Below, piece after piece: positions 14,161 to 25,024 of a stretch of 64,000 nt of DNA. The first letter of the stretch is position 1, and each line of letters begins with the position of its first letter. A model generated the notes under the pieces. It was not told the DNA's origin. It worked only from the letters and a program-made list of their open reading frames with translations, and ran no database searches. The stretch comes from Methylobacillus flagellatus (GTDB taxonomy: Bacteria; Pseudomonadota; Gammaproteobacteria; Burkholderiales; Methylophilaceae), in contig NZ_SCOU01000001.1 in NCBI RefSeq assembly GCF_005502435.1, positions 744,001 to 808,000 of the forward strand. Reading direction: 5' to 3'. The position numbers and the translations under genes were made by a program.

Positions 14161-15947
14161 AACGTATCGCGCTACTGGGCATGCCCAATACGGGCAAATC
14201 GACGCTGTTCAACCGCCTGAGCGGTGCTTCGGCACGCGTAGGCAACTGGCCTGGCATCACGGTAGACCTGATGAGCGCCAAGATCCTCATCGGTGGCCAC
14301 ATCGCCGAGCTGGTCGACCTGCCCGGCCTGTACGACCTGCACGGGTTTTCTGACGACGAACAGGTGGTACGTCACTTCCTCGCCAACAACAGCGTGGACC
14401 TGGTCATGATCGTGCTGAACAGCTCGCAGATCGACCGCCAGCTGTCGTTGGCACTGCAGATCCGTGCGCTGGGCCTGCCCGCCCTGCTGCTGCTGAACAT
14501 GCAGGATGAAGCCAAACGCAGCGGCATCAGCATCGACATCGATGAGATGTCACGCCAACTCGGCCTGCCCGTGGCCTCCATCAGCGCCAAGTACGGCGAC
14601 GGTTGTCCGCAGGCACTGCAACTCGCCGCGCGTCATCTGGAACATCAGCGTGCGCCCATCTCCGCCAGCGAGATCAGCAGCAAGCTGGAGGCCGACACCC
14701 AGCTCGAGCAGCAGATGGAACACATCGTCAAACAGTCGGTGCAGATGCCGCTGCAACTCACCGACCGCCTCACCGAACGTATCGACCGCGTATTGCTGCA
14801 CCCCTGGCTGGGTCTGCCGCTGTTCTTCGGGGCCATGTACCTGCTGTTCCAGTTCATCTTTACCGTGGGTGCACCGCTGCAGGAAGGCGTCGCCTGGCTG
14901 CTGGACCTGATCCGCAGCGATATACTGGAACCCTTGACCGCCAGCCTGCCAGCCTGGCTGCACGGCTTGCTGCTGGACGGCATCTACGATGGCGTAGGGA
15001 CGGTGGCGGCCTTCGTGCCCATCATCGTGCTGTTCTTCCTGGTGATGACCATGGTGGAAGACAGCGGCTATATGTCGCGGGCCGCCTTCCTCATGGACGC
15101 ATTGATGGCACGCGTGGGCCTGGACGGACGCAGTTTCGTCATGGTGCTGATGGGCTTTGGCTGCAATGTGCCAGCCTTGATGGGCACCCGCGTGATGCGT
15201 TCTCGCGGCATGCGCCTGCTCACCATGATGGTGATCCCGCTATCGCTGTGCTCGGCACGGCTGCAGGTGTTCGTGTTCATGAGCGCCATCCTGTTCACCA
15301 CCGAGCAAGCCCCGCTGGTGGTGTTCAGCATGTACCTGATGAGTTTCGTCACCATCTTCCTGACCGCCCTCATTTTCAAGGGCAAGATGCGCTCCAGCGA
15401 ACCCTTCATCCTGGAGATGCCACCCTACCGCTTCCCCACCGCCAAACAGATCGTGCTGCGCGGCTGGCTGGAAGTGCGTCACTTCCTCAATCGCGCCAGC
15501 AAATTCATCATTTTCGGCGTGGTCATGGTCTGGGCGCTGACCAACTTCCCGTCCGGTGTGCCTGCCGCCAGTGAGGCCACTTACGCGGGTCAGATCGGCC
15601 AGTTCTTCCTGCCCATCCTGGAACCGATAGGCATAGATGCCAAACTGGCCATCGCGCTGATCTTCGGTTTTGTGGCGAAAGAGATCGTGGTGGGTGCGCT
15701 GGCGGTGATCTATGGCCTGCAGGGCGAAGCGCTGGAACTGCTCATGGCGCAACAACTGGACTGGGTGCAAGGCGTGAGCTTCATGCTGTTCACGCTGATC
15801 TACACACCCTGCCTGTCCACCATCGCCACCATGCGCAGCGAGTCCAAAAGCGTGGGCTATACCGTGTTGGCACTAGGCTGGTCGCTGCTGCTGGCCTGGG
15901 TGGTTAGCTTTATCTTCTACCAGTCGGCGCGCGCACTCGGCTACTAA
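14157..15947 (+). CDS. feoB: Ferrous iron transporter B
   Basis: This 596-residue iron(II) permease has an N-terminal G domain and a membrane domain. The G motifs are GMPNTGKST (G1), DLPGLYDL (G3) and LNMQDEA (G4, NxxD). Two gate-like motifs in the membrane part are GCNVPALMGTR and LCSARLQVFVF. It is clearly shorter than E. coli FeoB (773 residues) and belongs to the compact form. No feoC follows. It is expected to import Fe(II) across the inner membrane together with FeoA. Confidence 0.93.
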   Translation: MKRIALLGMPNTGKSTLFNRLSGASARVGNWPGITVDLMSAKILIGGHIAELVDLPGLYDLHGFSDDEQVVRHFLANNSVDLVMIVLNSSQIDRQLSLALQIRALGLPALLLLNMQDEAKRSGISIDIDEMSRQLGLPVASISAKYGDGCPQALQLAARHLEHQRAPISASEISSKLEADTQLEQQMEHIVKQSVQMPLQLTDRLTERIDRVLLHPWLGLPLFFGAMYLLFQFIFTVGAPLQEGVAWLLDLIRSDILEPLTASLPAWLHGLLLDGIYDGVGTVAAFVPIIVLFFLVMTMVEDSGYMSRAAFLMDALMARVGLDGRSFVMVLMGFGCNVPALMGTRVMRSRGMRLLTMMVIPLSLCSARLQVFVFMSAILFTTEQAPLVVFSMYLMSFVTIFLTALIFKGKMRSSEPFILEMPPYRFPTAKQIVLRGWLEVRHFLNRASKFIIFGVVMVWALTNFPSGVPAASEATYAGQIGQFFLPILEPIGIDAKLAIALIFGFVAKEIVVGALAVIYGLQGEALELLMAQQLDWVQGVSFMLFTLIYTPCLSTIATMRSESKSVGYTVLALGWSLLLAWVVSFIFYQSARALGY

Positions 15948-15980
15948 CCGCGGCTCACAGTAGCTCTGGTCGTCCACCGA

Positions 15981-16004
15981 GACGGTGCCCTGCACGGCAC
16001 CGTC
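15981..16004 (+). terminator. Hairpin after feoB
   Basis: GACGGTGCC/GGCACCGTC form a perfect nine-base-pair stem 34 bases after the feoB stop. There is no T tract, so it may be a Rho-dependent end, an RNA 3' stabiliser, or only an intergenic palindrome. Confidence 0.45.
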
Positions 16005-16092
16005 TAAGCAGCTTCAATCTCTTTTGCACAATATAAAGACTGCAGTAACATCCAGACTAGAGGCGATTTTGCCACCTAGACGGGGATGAAGC

Positions 16093-16401
16093 ATGCAGCA
16101 GCCAATGTTGGACACCATACAGCAGTTGCCGGAATACCAGCAGCTGGTCAAAAACCGCAGCCGACTGGCCTGGACCTTGTCCGCCATCATGTGCAGCGCC
16201 TACTTCGGTTTCATCCTGCTGGTCGCCTTCCAGCCTGCGTTCTTCGAGCAGATCGTGTGGGGCGACACCATCACCATCGGCTTCCCGCTCGGTATCGGCC
16301 TCATCCTGCTGGCATTCATATTGACCGGCATCTATGTGTACGCCGCCAACCGCCAGTTCGATGCACTCACGCAGCGCATCCGCGAGCAGGTGCAAGCATG
16401 A
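16093..16401 (+). CDS. DUF485 inner-membrane protein, ActP partner
   Basis: This 102-residue protein has two transmembrane helices ([19 protein letters not shown] and [19 protein letters not shown]) and the family's conserved YFGFILL. It is the YjcH type, found directly upstream of actP. The last codon overlaps the actP start (ATGA). Function is unknown, but constant linkage suggests a role in the symporter's assembly or regulation. acs is not in this window. Confidence 0.9.
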   Translation: MQQPMLDTIQQLPEYQQLVKNRSRLAWTLSAIMCSAYFGFILLVAFQPAFFEQIVWGDTITIGFPLGIGLILLAFILTGIYVYAANRQFDALTQRIREQVQA

Positions 16402-18146
16402 TGACGCGCCAGTGGATGAAGACCAGTCTCGCCAAGCTCAGCTCTGTAAAGTTCAGCTCTGTAAAGCTCGGCCTTGCCCTTAACTTTATGAAGCTCCGCA
16501 TTGAGCAGTCTGGCCTGACAAAGAGTAGTACAGCGCTCACCTTGCTTAGCCTGCTGATTCCTGGCCTGGCTTATGCAGACGGCGGCCAGGCCAGCTCCAG
16601 CGCCCATGTGATGTTCATCGTGTTCGTGTTGGCCACGCTGAGCATCACGCGCTGGGCCGCCAAACGTACGCATACCTCCAAGGATTTCTACACGGCAGGC
16701 GGTGGCATCAGCGGCTTGCAGAACGGTCTGGCACTGGCGGGTGATTTCATGTCGGCGGCCTCTTTTCTGGGCATCACCGCGCTGGTGTACAGTCGCGGTT
16801 ATGACGGCCTGATCTATGCCATCGGCTTTCTGGTGGGCTGGCCGGTGATGATGTTCCTGATGTCGGAACGGCTGCGCAATCTGGGCCGCTTCACCTTTGC
16901 CGACGTGACCGCCTACCGCTTCAAGCAGACACCCATCCGCGTGTTCTCGGCCATCGCTGGTATCTCGGTGGTGATGCTGTACCTGATCGCGCAGATGGTA
17001 GGCGCGGGTGCGCTGATCCAGACCTTGTTCGGCTTGCACTTCGAATGGGCGGTGAGCATCGTGGGCGTGCTGATCATCGCCTATGTGACCTTTGGCGGCA
17101 TGCTGGCCACCACCTGGGTGCAAATCATCAAGGCCGTGCTGTTGCTGTGTGGCGCGAGCTTCATGGCGCTGGGCGTGCTGTATCTGTCCGATTTCAGTTT
17201 CGACAAGTTGTTCAGCACAGCTATCCAGCAGCACCCCAAAGGCGCAGCAGTGATGTACACCGGTGGCATGCTGTCCGACCCGGTCAGCGCCATTTCGCTG
17301 GGCATCGCGCTGATGTTCGGTACCGCCGGGCTGCCGCACATCCTGATGCGCTTCTTCACCGTACCGGACGCACGCGAGGCACGAAAATCGGTGTTCTATG
17401 CCACGGGCTTCATCGGCTATTTTTATATTCTGACCTTTATCATCGGCATGGGCGCGGTAGCCTTTATCCTCGGCGACCCGGCCTACTTCGGCGCCGATGG
17501 CCGCATGATAGGCGGTGACAATATGCCGGCGGTGCATCTGGCGCATGCGCTGGGTGGCGACCTGTTCCTGGGCTTCATCTCGGCGGTGGCCTTTGCCACC
17601 ATTCTGGCGGTGGTGGCTGGCCTCACGCTGGCGGGTGCCGCCGCGATCTCGCACGATTTGTATGCCAATGTCATCAATACACAGGCCAGTGATCAGCAAG
17701 AGATGCTGGTTTCGCGCTGTGCCACGCTCACACTAGGGCTGTTGGCAGTGCTGCTGGGCATCGCGTTCCAGAGTCAGAACATCGCCTTCATGGTGGGCCT
17801 GGCGTTCACCATCGCCGCCTCCGCCACCTTCCCGGTGCTGATCATGTCCATGTTCTGGCGCAATATGACCACGCGTGGCGCGGTAGCGGGCGGCTCGCTA
17901 GGGCTGGTGGTGGCGGTGGTGATGGTGATACTGGGCCCTGCGGTGTGGGTGCAGGTACTGGGGATGGAAACGCCGCTGGTGCCCTACTCCAACCCGGCGC
18001 TGTTCAGCGTGAGCCTGGCGTTTGCCGGTATATGGCTGTTTTCGGTGACCGACCGCTCTGCGCAAGCCAAACTTGAACGCTCACGCTTCGAAGCACAGTT
18101 CGTGCGCAGTCAGACCGGTATAGGCGCAGAAGCCGCCAGCCACTAA
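16398..18146 (+). CDS. actP: Cation/acetate symporter (solute:sodium symporter family)
   Basis: This 582-residue sodium:solute symporter has about 13 transmembrane helices and is expected to take up acetate and similar short carboxylates. Characteristic segments are [31 protein letters not shown] and [15 protein letters not shown]. The N-terminus ends in a signal-like segment ([12 protein letters not shown]), as in other ActP proteins. The start coupled to the preceding gene gives an extra leader with a duplicated 15-base unit ([11 protein letters not shown]). A second ATG at 16488 directly before the hydrophobic segment is an alternative start. Confidence 0.9.
   Translation: MMTRQWMKTSLAKLSSVKFSSVKLGLALNFMKLRIEQSGLTKSSTALTLLSLLIPGLAYADGGQASSSAHVMFIVFVLATLSITRWAAKRTHTSKDFYTAGGGISGLQNGLALAGDFMSAASFLGITALVYSRGYDGLIYAIGFLVGWPVMMFLMSERLRNLGRFTFADVTAYRFKQTPIRVFSAIAGISVVMLYLIAQMVGAGALIQTLFGLHFEWAVSIVGVLIIAYVTFGGMLATTWVQIIKAVLLLCGASFMALGVLYLSDFSFDKLFSTAIQQHPKGAAVMYTGGMLSDPVSAISLGIALMFGTAGLPHILMRFFTVPDAREARKSVFYATGFIGYFYILTFIIGMGAVAFILGDPAYFGADGRMIGGDNMPAVHLAHALGGDLFLGFISAVAFATILAVVAGLTLAGAAAISHDLYANVINTQASDQQEMLVSRCATLTLGLLAVLLGIAFQSQNIAFMVGLAFTIAASATFPVLIMSMFWRNMTTRGAVAGGSLGLVVAVVMVILGPAVWVQVLGMETPLVPYSNPALFSVSLAFAGIWLFSVTDRSAQAKLERSRFEAQFVRSQTGIGAEAASH
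16437..16466 (+). repeat. 15-bp tandem duplication in the actP leader
   Basis: Two copies of CTCAGCTCTGTAAAG and TTCAGCTCTGTAAAG follow each other, differing at one base. The unit length keeps the frame and encodes FSSVK/LSSVK. Confidence 0.8.
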
Positions 18147-18218
18147 GCTTGCCAGCATGGGGTCGGCAACACGCTGTTGCGGCAGGCTAAGGTCCCACTA
18201 CTGGCACCTTGCTGCTTG

Positions 18219-18833
18219 CTAGCTTCCGCGCTGCTTGCTACAGCTCATGTAATTGGAGCCGGTGGGAGAACTCAACATGATGTTGCCGTTCCTGGTGTAG
18301 GCACGGTGTTTTTCAAAGGTGCCGGATTCGAACACGATGTCCTTGCCATTCTGACGGTACTTGCCTTTGTTTCCGTATTTGTCCGCATAACGGCTAGCGC
18401 TGAGGATGTTGACATCGACCAGGGAGTAATTGAGCGTGCTGCCGATCAGGAAATAGCATTGATATTTCCCTGTGCTCACTGCTTGAGCGCTCACTGGTTT
18501 GGCTGATGCATCCCCGCTGCCTGCTACCGCATCCAGCATGAAGGCAGAATAGGTGTCCTCATAGCTCACGCCGTCCTGCCTGACCTTGCAGCCTGAGCCT
18601 TGAACGGCGGTCACTGTTGCAGGTTTGCCGCCCGGTGTGATGACGCGCTGACCGACCTGACAGCTCTCCAGCCTGGCGATGTGCAGTGGCGGCTTGCCCT
18701 CAAGAAAGTCTGCCGCTAGCGCTGGCACTGCGCTGATAGAAACAAGAATCACCGGAAAAAGTAAGGCGATACTGGCAAATGAAAACTCAGGGAATACTGA
18801 CTTGATGACCACGGGTATCAGCTGACGACGCAT
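18219..18833 (-). CDS. Exported hypothetical protein
   Basis: The 204-residue product starts with a signal peptide cleavable near VPALA-ADFLEG (about residue 41). The mature part has a small SH3-like stretch (CQVGQRVITPGGKPATVTAVQGSGCKV) and a C-terminal half (YQCYFLIGSTLNYSLVDVNILS, NGNIMLSS) that looks like a beta-rich lipocalin-type fold. Four Cys residues in the mature part could form two disulfides. GGAGGTG lies at a good distance before the ATG. It is convergent with actP, and no family name is recognised. Confidence 0.75.
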   Translation of the reverse strand: MRRQLIPVVIKSVFPEFSFASIALLFPVILVSISAVPALAADFLEGKPPLHIARLESCQVGQRVITPGGKPATVTAVQGSGCKVRQDGVSYEDTYSAFMLDAVAGSGDASAKPVSAQAVSTGKYQCYFLIGSTLNYSLVDVNILSASRYADKYGNKGKYRQNGKDIVFESGTFEKHRAYTRNGNIMLSSPTGSNYMSCSKQRGS

Positions 18834-18958
18834 CTCACACCTCCGGATTTATATGCTTTCACAGCATGTCTGAACAGGAACACCTGTTTATTCCGAACAT
18901 CTTCAAGCACTTCATCACTGCACAAGCGCGCCGCCTGATGCGGGTAACGAACACGATA

Positions 18959-19336
18959 TCAGGCGATCTGCGAGAACTCCAGCGCATTCCCGTCCGGGTC
19001 ACGGCAGAACACCGCAGCACGCCCCGACATGCTCATGGTGTAAGCGATGCCAGCTTCATCCAGCGCGGCCTTGATAGGCATGACATCGCGCACAGCGAAG
19101 GCCAGATGATGGTCACGCCCGCCATGCGCAGGCAAGGTCACGCCCTTGTAAGGGTCTGGCACCACCATCAGGTGGATCTGGTTGGCACCTATGTCATACC
19201 AGACGCCTGCAAAGCCAAAATCCGGCCGCGCCGGATTCGGGGTCAAGCCCAGTAATCCTTCGTAAAAATCACGTGCACGTTGCAGGTCGGCGATGATGAG
19301 GCCGGCGTGCAGCATGCGGTCGATGGCGATCTTCAT
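18959..19336 (-). CDS. VOC-family (glyoxalase-like) protein
   Basis: This 125-residue protein has the two beta-alpha-beta-beta-beta modules of the vicinal oxygen chelate fold. Candidate metal ligands are His11 (MLHAGL), His56 (QIHLMV), His77 (HHLAFAV) and a C-terminal Glu in DPDGNALEFSQ. The reaction cannot be deduced; the family includes glyoxalases, dioxygenases and resistance proteins. It ends 122 bases from the previous gene and starts one base after the DUF486 gene ends. Confidence 0.87.
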   Translation of the reverse strand: MKIAIDRMLHAGLIIADLQRARDFYEGLLGLTPNPARPDFGFAGVWYDIGANQIHLMVVPDPYKGVTLPAHGGRDHHLAFAVRDVMPIKAALDEAGIAYTMSMSGRAAVFCRDPDGNALEFSQIA

Positions 19337-19337
19337 T

Positions 19338-19682
19338 TCATGCAGTCCTGAAAATAAAATAAACCGCGCCCATCAGGCACAGACCCGCCCACAGAAAATC
19401 GAGCTTGATCGGCTGCTGCATATAGAACAGCGCGAACGGCACGAACACCAGCAGGGTGATGACTTCCTGCAGGATCTTGAGTTGTGCCAGTGACAGCACG
19501 GTGAAGCCGATACGATTAGCGGGCACCTGGAACAGGTACTCGATGGAAGCGATGCCCCAGCTCGCGAGCGCCGCGATGATCCAGGGTTTGTCGTTGAGAT
19601 TCTTGAGGTGCGCGTACCAGGCGAACGTCATGAAGACGTTGGCAATGGTCAATAACAGGATGGTCTTGGCCACTGCCGGCAT
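19338..19682 (-). CDS. DUF486 (DMT-like) membrane protein
   Basis: This 114-residue inner-membrane protein has four predicted helices. FMTFAWYAHLKNL near residue 20 and SIEYLFQVPANRIG near residue 50 are the signatures of the DUF486 family. It resembles half of a drug/metabolite transporter, so it probably works as a dimer. The substrate is unknown. It lies between glnB and a VOC gene on the same strand. Confidence 0.88.
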   Translation of the reverse strand: MPAVAKTILLLTIANVFMTFAWYAHLKNLNDKPWIIAALASWGIASIEYLFQVPANRIGFTVLSLAQLKILQEVITLLVFVPFALFYMQQPIKLDFLWAGLCLMGAVYFIFRTA

Positions 19683-19708
19683 ATTACGTCCTCATGGTTG
19701 CATGACGC

Positions 19709-20047
<339 letters not shown>

Positions 20048-20087
20048 TTACGGTCCCCCTAGGATTATTGTAAGACGTCAGCCGGTG

Positions 20088-21692
20088 TTAATCGGCAAAG
20101 TGATGCTTGTATGTTATCGGATAACGCCTGTCCTTGCCAAACCCGCGATGCGTGATGCGCACGCCCACCGGGGCCTGACGGCGCTTGTACTCATTGCGGT
20201 CTATGAGCCCGGTCACGCGCGCGATGTCTTGCTCGCGGAACCCCTGCGCGCGGATCTCGGCACGGCTGCTATCTTCTTCCACATAGGCTTCCATGATGGC
20301 ATCCAGCACCTCGTAGGGCGGCAGGCTGTCCTGGTCGGTCTGATCCGGACGCAGCTCGGCCGATGGTGGCCGCGTGATGATGCGCGTAGGGATCACCGGC
20401 GCGATCTGGTTGCGGTAATGGGCCAGTTGATAGACCAGCGTCTTGGGCACATCCTTGAGCAGCGAAAAACCACCGGCCATATCGCCGTATAGCGTGGAAT
20501 AGCCCACTGCCATCTCGCTTTTGTTGCCGGTCGTGAGCACGATGCTGCCGAACTTGTTGGACAACGCCATCAGCAGCATGCCACGGATGCGCGCCTGCAG
20601 GTTCTCTTCGGTGGCATCGAACGGACGCCCGGCGAATTCCTCGGCCAGCGTGGCGCGGAACAGCTCGAACAAGGGCTTGATCGCCATCTCACTGTATTGC
20701 ACGCCCAGGATCTGCGCCATCTCACGCGCATCGCTGATGCTGATATCGGCGGTGAACTCGGACGGCATCATCACCACGCGTACCTTGTCTGCACCCAGCG
20801 CATCCACGGCGATGGCCAGGGTGAGCGCTGAGTCTATGCCACCAGACAAGCCCAGCACCACGCCAGGGAAGCCGTTCTTGCTTACATAGTCATGCAGCCC
20901 CAGGCACAAGGCGCGGTACACCGAAGCAGGCAAAGGTAACAGCGGACTGATCTCGCCCGGCAATGGGTCAGCCTGTTGCAAACACACCAACGCAACGGCT
21001 TCTTCGTATTCCGGCAATTGCTGCATCAGCTCACCGCTACGATCCAGTACGAACGAAGCGCCATCGAACACCAGCTCGTCCTGGCCGCCCACCATATTGG
21101 CGTAAACGACGGCAAGGCCGGTCTCCTGCACACGTTGGGCCAGCACTTCATGGCGGGTGACCTGCTTGTCCTGATGGTAGGGCGATGCGTTCAAGGCCAG
21201 CAACAATTGCGCACCCGCCTGTTTGGCCAGACGTGCCGGGCCACTTTCCCACACATCAGCACAGATCAGCACCCCACAGCGCACGCCGGCATGCGTGAAC
21301 ACCAGCGGCGCATCGCCTTTGGCGAAGTAACGCTCTTCATCGAACACGCTGTGATTAGGCAACACCTGTTTGTAGTAGGTGGCGACAATCTCGCCCCCCT
21401 GCAGGACCGAGGCCGCGTTGTAGCACAGGCCGTTATCACGTGCCGGGTGGCCGACCAGCAGTGTCATCTCCGGCACGGCAGCGGCGAGCCTGGCCAAGGC
21501 CGCAGCGCAAGCGGTAAGAAAATCATCTCGGAGTAGCAGGTCTTCCGGGGGGTAGCCACTGATGGCCAGTTCGGGGGTCAGCAGCAGGCTGGCGCCCATG
21601 TGTTGCGCGCGACGCGCGCAGGCGATGATCTTGTCAGTATTGCCGCTTAGATCTGCGACGGTGCAATTTATTTGTGCGATGGCAAGCTGCAT
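20088..21692 (-). CDS. nadE: Glutamine-dependent NAD+ synthetase
   Basis: This enzyme makes NAD+ from deamido-NAD+, with ammonia from glutamine. The N-terminal nitrilase domain shows the Glu (LLTPELAISGY), Lys (YYKQVLPN) and Cys (GVLICADVWE) of the catalytic triad. The C-terminal synthetase has the SGGIDSALT P-loop and the KSEMAVGYSTLYGD segment. Length is 534 residues from the ATG at 21692 (MQLAIAQINC), close to the family norm. The open frame extends to an ATG at 21782 that overlaps the ankyrin gene by 20 bases; none of the candidate starts has a convincing ribosome-binding site. Confidence 0.92.
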   Translation of the reverse strand: MQLAIAQINCTVADLSGNTDKIIACARRAQHMGASLLLTPELAISGYPPEDLLLRDDFLTACAAALARLAAAVPEMTLLVGHPARDNGLCYNAASVLQGGEIVATYYKQVLPNHSVFDEERYFAKGDAPLVFTHAGVRCGVLICADVWESGPARLAKQAGAQLLLALNASPYHQDKQVTRHEVLAQRVQETGLAVVYANMVGGQDELVFDGASFVLDRSGELMQQLPEYEEAVALVCLQQADPLPGEISPLLPLPASVYRALCLGLHDYVSKNGFPGVVLGLSGGIDSALTLAIAVDALGADKVRVVMMPSEFTADISISDAREMAQILGVQYSEMAIKPLFELFRATLAEEFAGRPFDATEENLQARIRGMLLMALSNKFGSIVLTTGNKSEMAVGYSTLYGDMAGGFSLLKDVPKTLVYQLAHYRNQIAPVIPTRIITRPPSAELRPDQTDQDSLPPYEVLDAIMEAYVEEDSSRAEIRAQGFREQDIARVTGLIDRNEYKRRQAPVGVRITHRGFGKDRRYPITYKHHFAD

Positions 21693-21762
21693 GGCGAGCG
21701 GCTGCGTGGCTTGGGAGAGTGGCGCAGCCTGCTCCATGGCTGCTGTCTGGCTGTTAAGATCG

Positions 21763-22791
21763 CTAATAGCTACCACCGGCATCCTTGATCATGCGGACCA
21801 TCTCGGCATCCTTGCCCTTGAGCGCATACACCAGCGCGGTCAGGCCATATTGATCCTTGGTTTTGACATTGGCACCGCTCTGCAGCAGCAGGCGTACCAG
21901 CTCGGTGGAGCCCTCAATGACCGCATAATGCAGCATGGGCGTGCCGGCTTCGTCACGGTGGTTGACGTCAGAGCCTCTGGCGATGAGCAAGGTGCTGGCA
22001 GACACCTCTTTTTTCTGCAAGGCCCAGGTCAGTGCAGTCCATTTCGAGCTGTCGGCGTCCTTGACGCTGGCGCCGCTATCCATCAGCAAGGCCATGGCAT
22101 CGGTATTGCCAGCGCGCGCCGCATACATCAGCGCCGTCGCACCCTGGCGGTCACGCAAGGCCGGGTTGGCGCCATTGGCGATCAGGGTCTTGAGCGTGGC
22201 CAGGTCGCCGTTCTTGGCAGCGAACATCAAGATGGTCTTGCCGTCATCACTGCGTGCGTTGGCATCCAGACCATGCTTGATCAGCGCATCCACCGCCTCA
22301 TGAAAACCGGAGGTGGCGGCCATGCCCAGTGCACTCCAGCCATCCGGGTCACGCAGCTTGGCATCTGCCCCCTTTTCCAGCAATAGCTTGATGGTGGCGA
22401 TGTGATTCTTTTTGGCGGCGAACATCAGTGCGCTCCAGCCGCCACTATCAACGGCATTGATATCAGCGCCTTTGCTGAGTAGAAGCTGCACGGCTTTCAC
22501 CTGATCCTTGCGGGCGGCGTACATCAGCGCGGTGATGCCGTCGGCATCACGTACATTGATGTTCGCTCCACTATCCAGCATGGCTTTCAAGGTATCCAGA
22601 TCGCCCTGAGAGGCCACTGTGAGCAGATAGGGGATCTTGTCTTCGGCCAAACTCAGCGGCGACCACACCAGACACAAGGCCACCGCGCTTGCCAGTATGC
22701 CGCTGCTGATCGCCCTGCCCAGTTTTCCCAGTTTGCTTAGCTCTGGCTGGTTTGGCTTGTTTTGCTTGCCCATGTTGCCTGCCCTGTTCAT
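21763..22791 (-). CDS. Exported ankyrin-repeat protein
   Basis: The predicted product of about 342 residues has an N-terminal hydrophobic export segment ([22 protein letters not shown]), then eight or nine ankyrin repeats of 33 residues (for example [20 protein letters not shown]). The repeats fill the protein to its end. Ankyrin domains bind other proteins; the partner is unknown. The gene sits between sucD (gap about 40 bases) and nadE, so it is probably part of the sucCD transcript. The start is uncertain: ATGs at 22833, 22791 and 22773 are in frame. Confidence 0.88.
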   Translation of the reverse strand: MNRAGNMGKQNKPNQPELSKLGKLGRAISSGILASAVALCLVWSPLSLAEDKIPYLLTVASQGDLDTLKAMLDSGANINVRDADGITALMYAARKDQVKAVQLLLSKGADINAVDSGGWSALMFAAKKNHIATIKLLLEKGADAKLRDPDGWSALGMAATSGFHEAVDALIKHGLDANARSDDGKTILMFAAKNGDLATLKTLIANGANPALRDRQGATALMYAARAGNTDAMALLMDSGASVKDADSSKWTALTWALQKKEVSASTLLIARGSDVNHRDEAGTPMLHYAVIEGSTELVRLLLQSGANVKTKDQYGLTALVYALKGKDAEMVRMIKDAGGSY

Positions 22792-22834
22792 GTGTGTACG
22801 CTCAATCCCGTTGTCGGCTGTTGATAGCTGCAAG

Positions 22835-23719
22835 TCAGACTTGCGATTTGGCGCGTATCGCCTGCTCTACTGCCTCACCCAGACCAGCGGGTGAACTGGC
22901 GACCACCACACCGGCTTGCTCCAGCGCCTGCATCTTGTCTTCAGCACGGCCACTACTCCCCGAGATGATAGCGCCCGCATGGCCCATGCGCTTGCCCTTG
23001 GGCGCGGTCTGCCCGGCGATATAGCCAGCCACCGGCTTGCTGACATGGTGCTTGATATAGTCGGCAGCAGCTTCTTCGTCACTGCCCCCGATCTCGCCTA
23101 CCATGATGATGGCTTCAGTTTCGGCATCCGCTTCGAACAATGCCAGACAATCGATGAAGTTCATGCCACGGATGGGGTCACCACCGATGCCTACGCACGT
23201 GGATTGACCTAGACCGAGCGCCGTCGTTTGGTGCACGGCCTCATACGTCAGCGTACCGGAGCGCGACACGATGCCGACCTTGCCACGCAGATGGATACTG
23301 CCCGGCATGATGCCGATCTTGCATTCGTCCGGCGTGATCACACCTGGGCAATTCGGCCCCACCAGACGCGCCCCATTAGCCTTGAGTGCCGCCTTGACGT
23401 TGAGCATGTCCAGCACCGGGATGCCTTCGGTGATGCAGATGATGAGCGGAATGCCCGCATCACAGGCTTCCAGGATGGAATCCGCTGCATAAGCTGGCGG
23501 CACATAGATCACGGAAGCATTGGCCTGCGTGCTGCGCACCGCTTCACGCATGGTGTTGAACACCGGCAGACCGAGGTGCAGCTGCCCCCCTTTCCCCGGG
23601 GTGACACCGCCGACCATCTGCGTGCCATAGGCCAGCGCCTGTTCGGAATGGAAGGTGCCCTGCTTGCCGGTGAAGCCCTGGCACAGGACTTTGGTGTTTT
23701 TATCAACGAGTATCGCCAT
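22835..23719 (-). CDS. sucD: Succinyl-CoA synthetase alpha subunit
   Basis: This is the TCA-cycle enzyme subunit that binds CoA and is phosphorylated on a His. Visible features are [20 protein letters not shown] at the N-terminus, the CoA-binding GGVTPGKGG, and GHAGAIISG, which carries the active-site His. Length is 294 residues from the ATG at 23719. It begins one base after sucC ends, so the subunits are translated together. A longer open frame upstream lies inside sucC. Confidence 0.94.
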   Translation of the reverse strand: MAILVDKNTKVLCQGFTGKQGTFHSEQALAYGTQMVGGVTPGKGGQLHLGLPVFNTMREAVRSTQANASVIYVPPAYAADSILEACDAGIPLIICITEGIPVLDMLNVKAALKANGARLVGPNCPGVITPDECKIGIMPGSIHLRGKVGIVSRSGTLTYEAVHQTTALGLGQSTCVGIGGDPIRGMNFIDCLALFEADAETEAIIMVGEIGGSDEEAAADYIKHHVSKPVAGYIAGQTAPKGKRMGHAGAIISGSSGRAEDKMQALEQAGVVVASSPAGLGEAVEQAIRAKSQV

Positions 23720-23720
23720 A

Positions 23721-24884
23721 TCAAACCTTTGTTGCAGCAACCGCCTGCTGGGCGGCATCGGTCAGGCCGGCCGCAGAAATAATCGACAAACCGCTATCAC
23801 GCAGCATCTGGCGGCCTAGCTCCACATTGGTGCCTTCGAGACGCACCACCACCGGGATCTGGATACCCACCTCGCGCACAGCCGCGATGATGCCTTCGGC
23901 GATGATGTCGCAACGCATGATGCCGCCGAAGATGTTCACCAGGATAGCCTTGACGTTAGCATCGGCCAGAATGATCTTGAACGCCTTGGTGACGGTCTGC
24001 GCGGTAGCACCGCCGCCTACATCCAGGAAATTGGCGGGGGCACCGCCGTGCAGCTTGATCAGGTCCATGGTCGCCATGGCCAGCCCTGCGCCGTTGACCA
24101 TGCAACCGATATTGCCGTTGAGGGCGATGTAATTGAGACCAGCCGCATGCGCCACCGCTTCCTTGGCATCGTCCTGACTCCAGTCACGCTGTTCGGCCAG
24201 CGCCTTGTGACGGTATAGCGCATTGTCGTCCACGCTGATCTTGCAATCCAGCGCGACCAGTGCGCCGGTCGCGGTGATCACCAGCGGGTTGATCTCGAGC
24301 AGGCTGAGGTCGTTATCGCAGAACAGCTGATACAGACCTTTCAGCAGCTTGGCAAAGGGCGCGATCTGTTCGTTGGCGAGGCCCAGGCCGAACGCCAGAT
24401 TGCGTGCCTGATAATCCACCAAGCCGTTGAACGGGTCACACACTTCCTGCAGGATCTGCTCCGGATGATGCTGCGCGATCTCTTCGATGTCCATGCCGCC
24501 AGCAGCAGAGGCGATCACCACGATGCGCTCCAGACTGCGGTCCACCAGCATGGAAAGATAAAGTTCGCGCTGGATGTCCAGCGTTTCTTCCACCAGCAGT
24601 TGCTGCACGATCTGGCCGTCCGGCGCGTTCTGGTAGGTAACCAGCGTCTTGCCCAGCAACGCGCTGGCGGCAGCTTCCACCTCGGCGATGGACTTGACCA
24701 GCTTGACGCCACCGGCCTTGCCACGTCCACCGGCATGGATCTGCGCTTTCACTACCCAAGCGGAGCCCGGGATATTGTTGGCAGCGCCGACCGCGTTGGC
24801 GACCGAGGTCGCCAGTTGGCCGTGAGGCACCGGGATCGCATACTGCTGCAGTAGCTGCTTGGACTGGAATTCGTGCAGATTCAT
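23721..24884 (-). CDS. sucC: Succinyl-CoA synthetase beta subunit
   Basis: This is the 387-residue ADP-forming beta subunit of succinyl-CoA synthetase, with an ATP-grasp domain. The start [20 protein letters not shown] and the motifs [25 protein letters not shown] and [10 protein letters not shown] are classical. ATG 24884 gives the standard length; the upstream extension of the frame is not homologous. The gene is transcribed divergently from serB. No sucA, sucB or lpd is in the window, so the neighbouring TCA steps cannot be judged. Confidence 0.94.
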   Translation of the reverse strand: MNLHEFQSKQLLQQYAIPVPHGQLATSVANAVGAANNIPGSAWVVKAQIHAGGRGKAGGVKLVKSIAEVEAAASALLGKTLVTYQNAPDGQIVQQLLVEETLDIQRELYLSMLVDRSLERIVVIASAAGGMDIEEIAQHHPEQILQEVCDPFNGLVDYQARNLAFGLGLANEQIAPFAKLLKGLYQLFCDNDLSLLEINPLVITATGALVALDCKISVDDNALYRHKALAEQRDWSQDDAKEAVAHAAGLNYIALNGNIGCMVNGAGLAMATMDLIKLHGGAPANFLDVGGGATAQTVTKAFKIILADANVKAILVNIFGGIMRCDIIAEGIIAAVREVGIQIPVVVRLEGTNVELGRQMLRDSGLSIISAAGLTDAAQQAVAATKV

Positions 24885-25024
24885 AGAGGAAATCGAATGA
24901 TTCGAGGTGATTTTCTGAATGTTGCATTTTGGCCGAAAATACGCCAATACGCCAGCGAATGCGGTGTCCAGGCAGTTTGCCCGCTGTGTATAATTCCACT
25001 TTTGTCTTTGCAAAGTTGTCTTGC

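Noticed and set aside
16332-17699. 455-codon minus-strand frame opposite actP
   Set aside because: It is a His/Gln-rich shadow of the actP gene.
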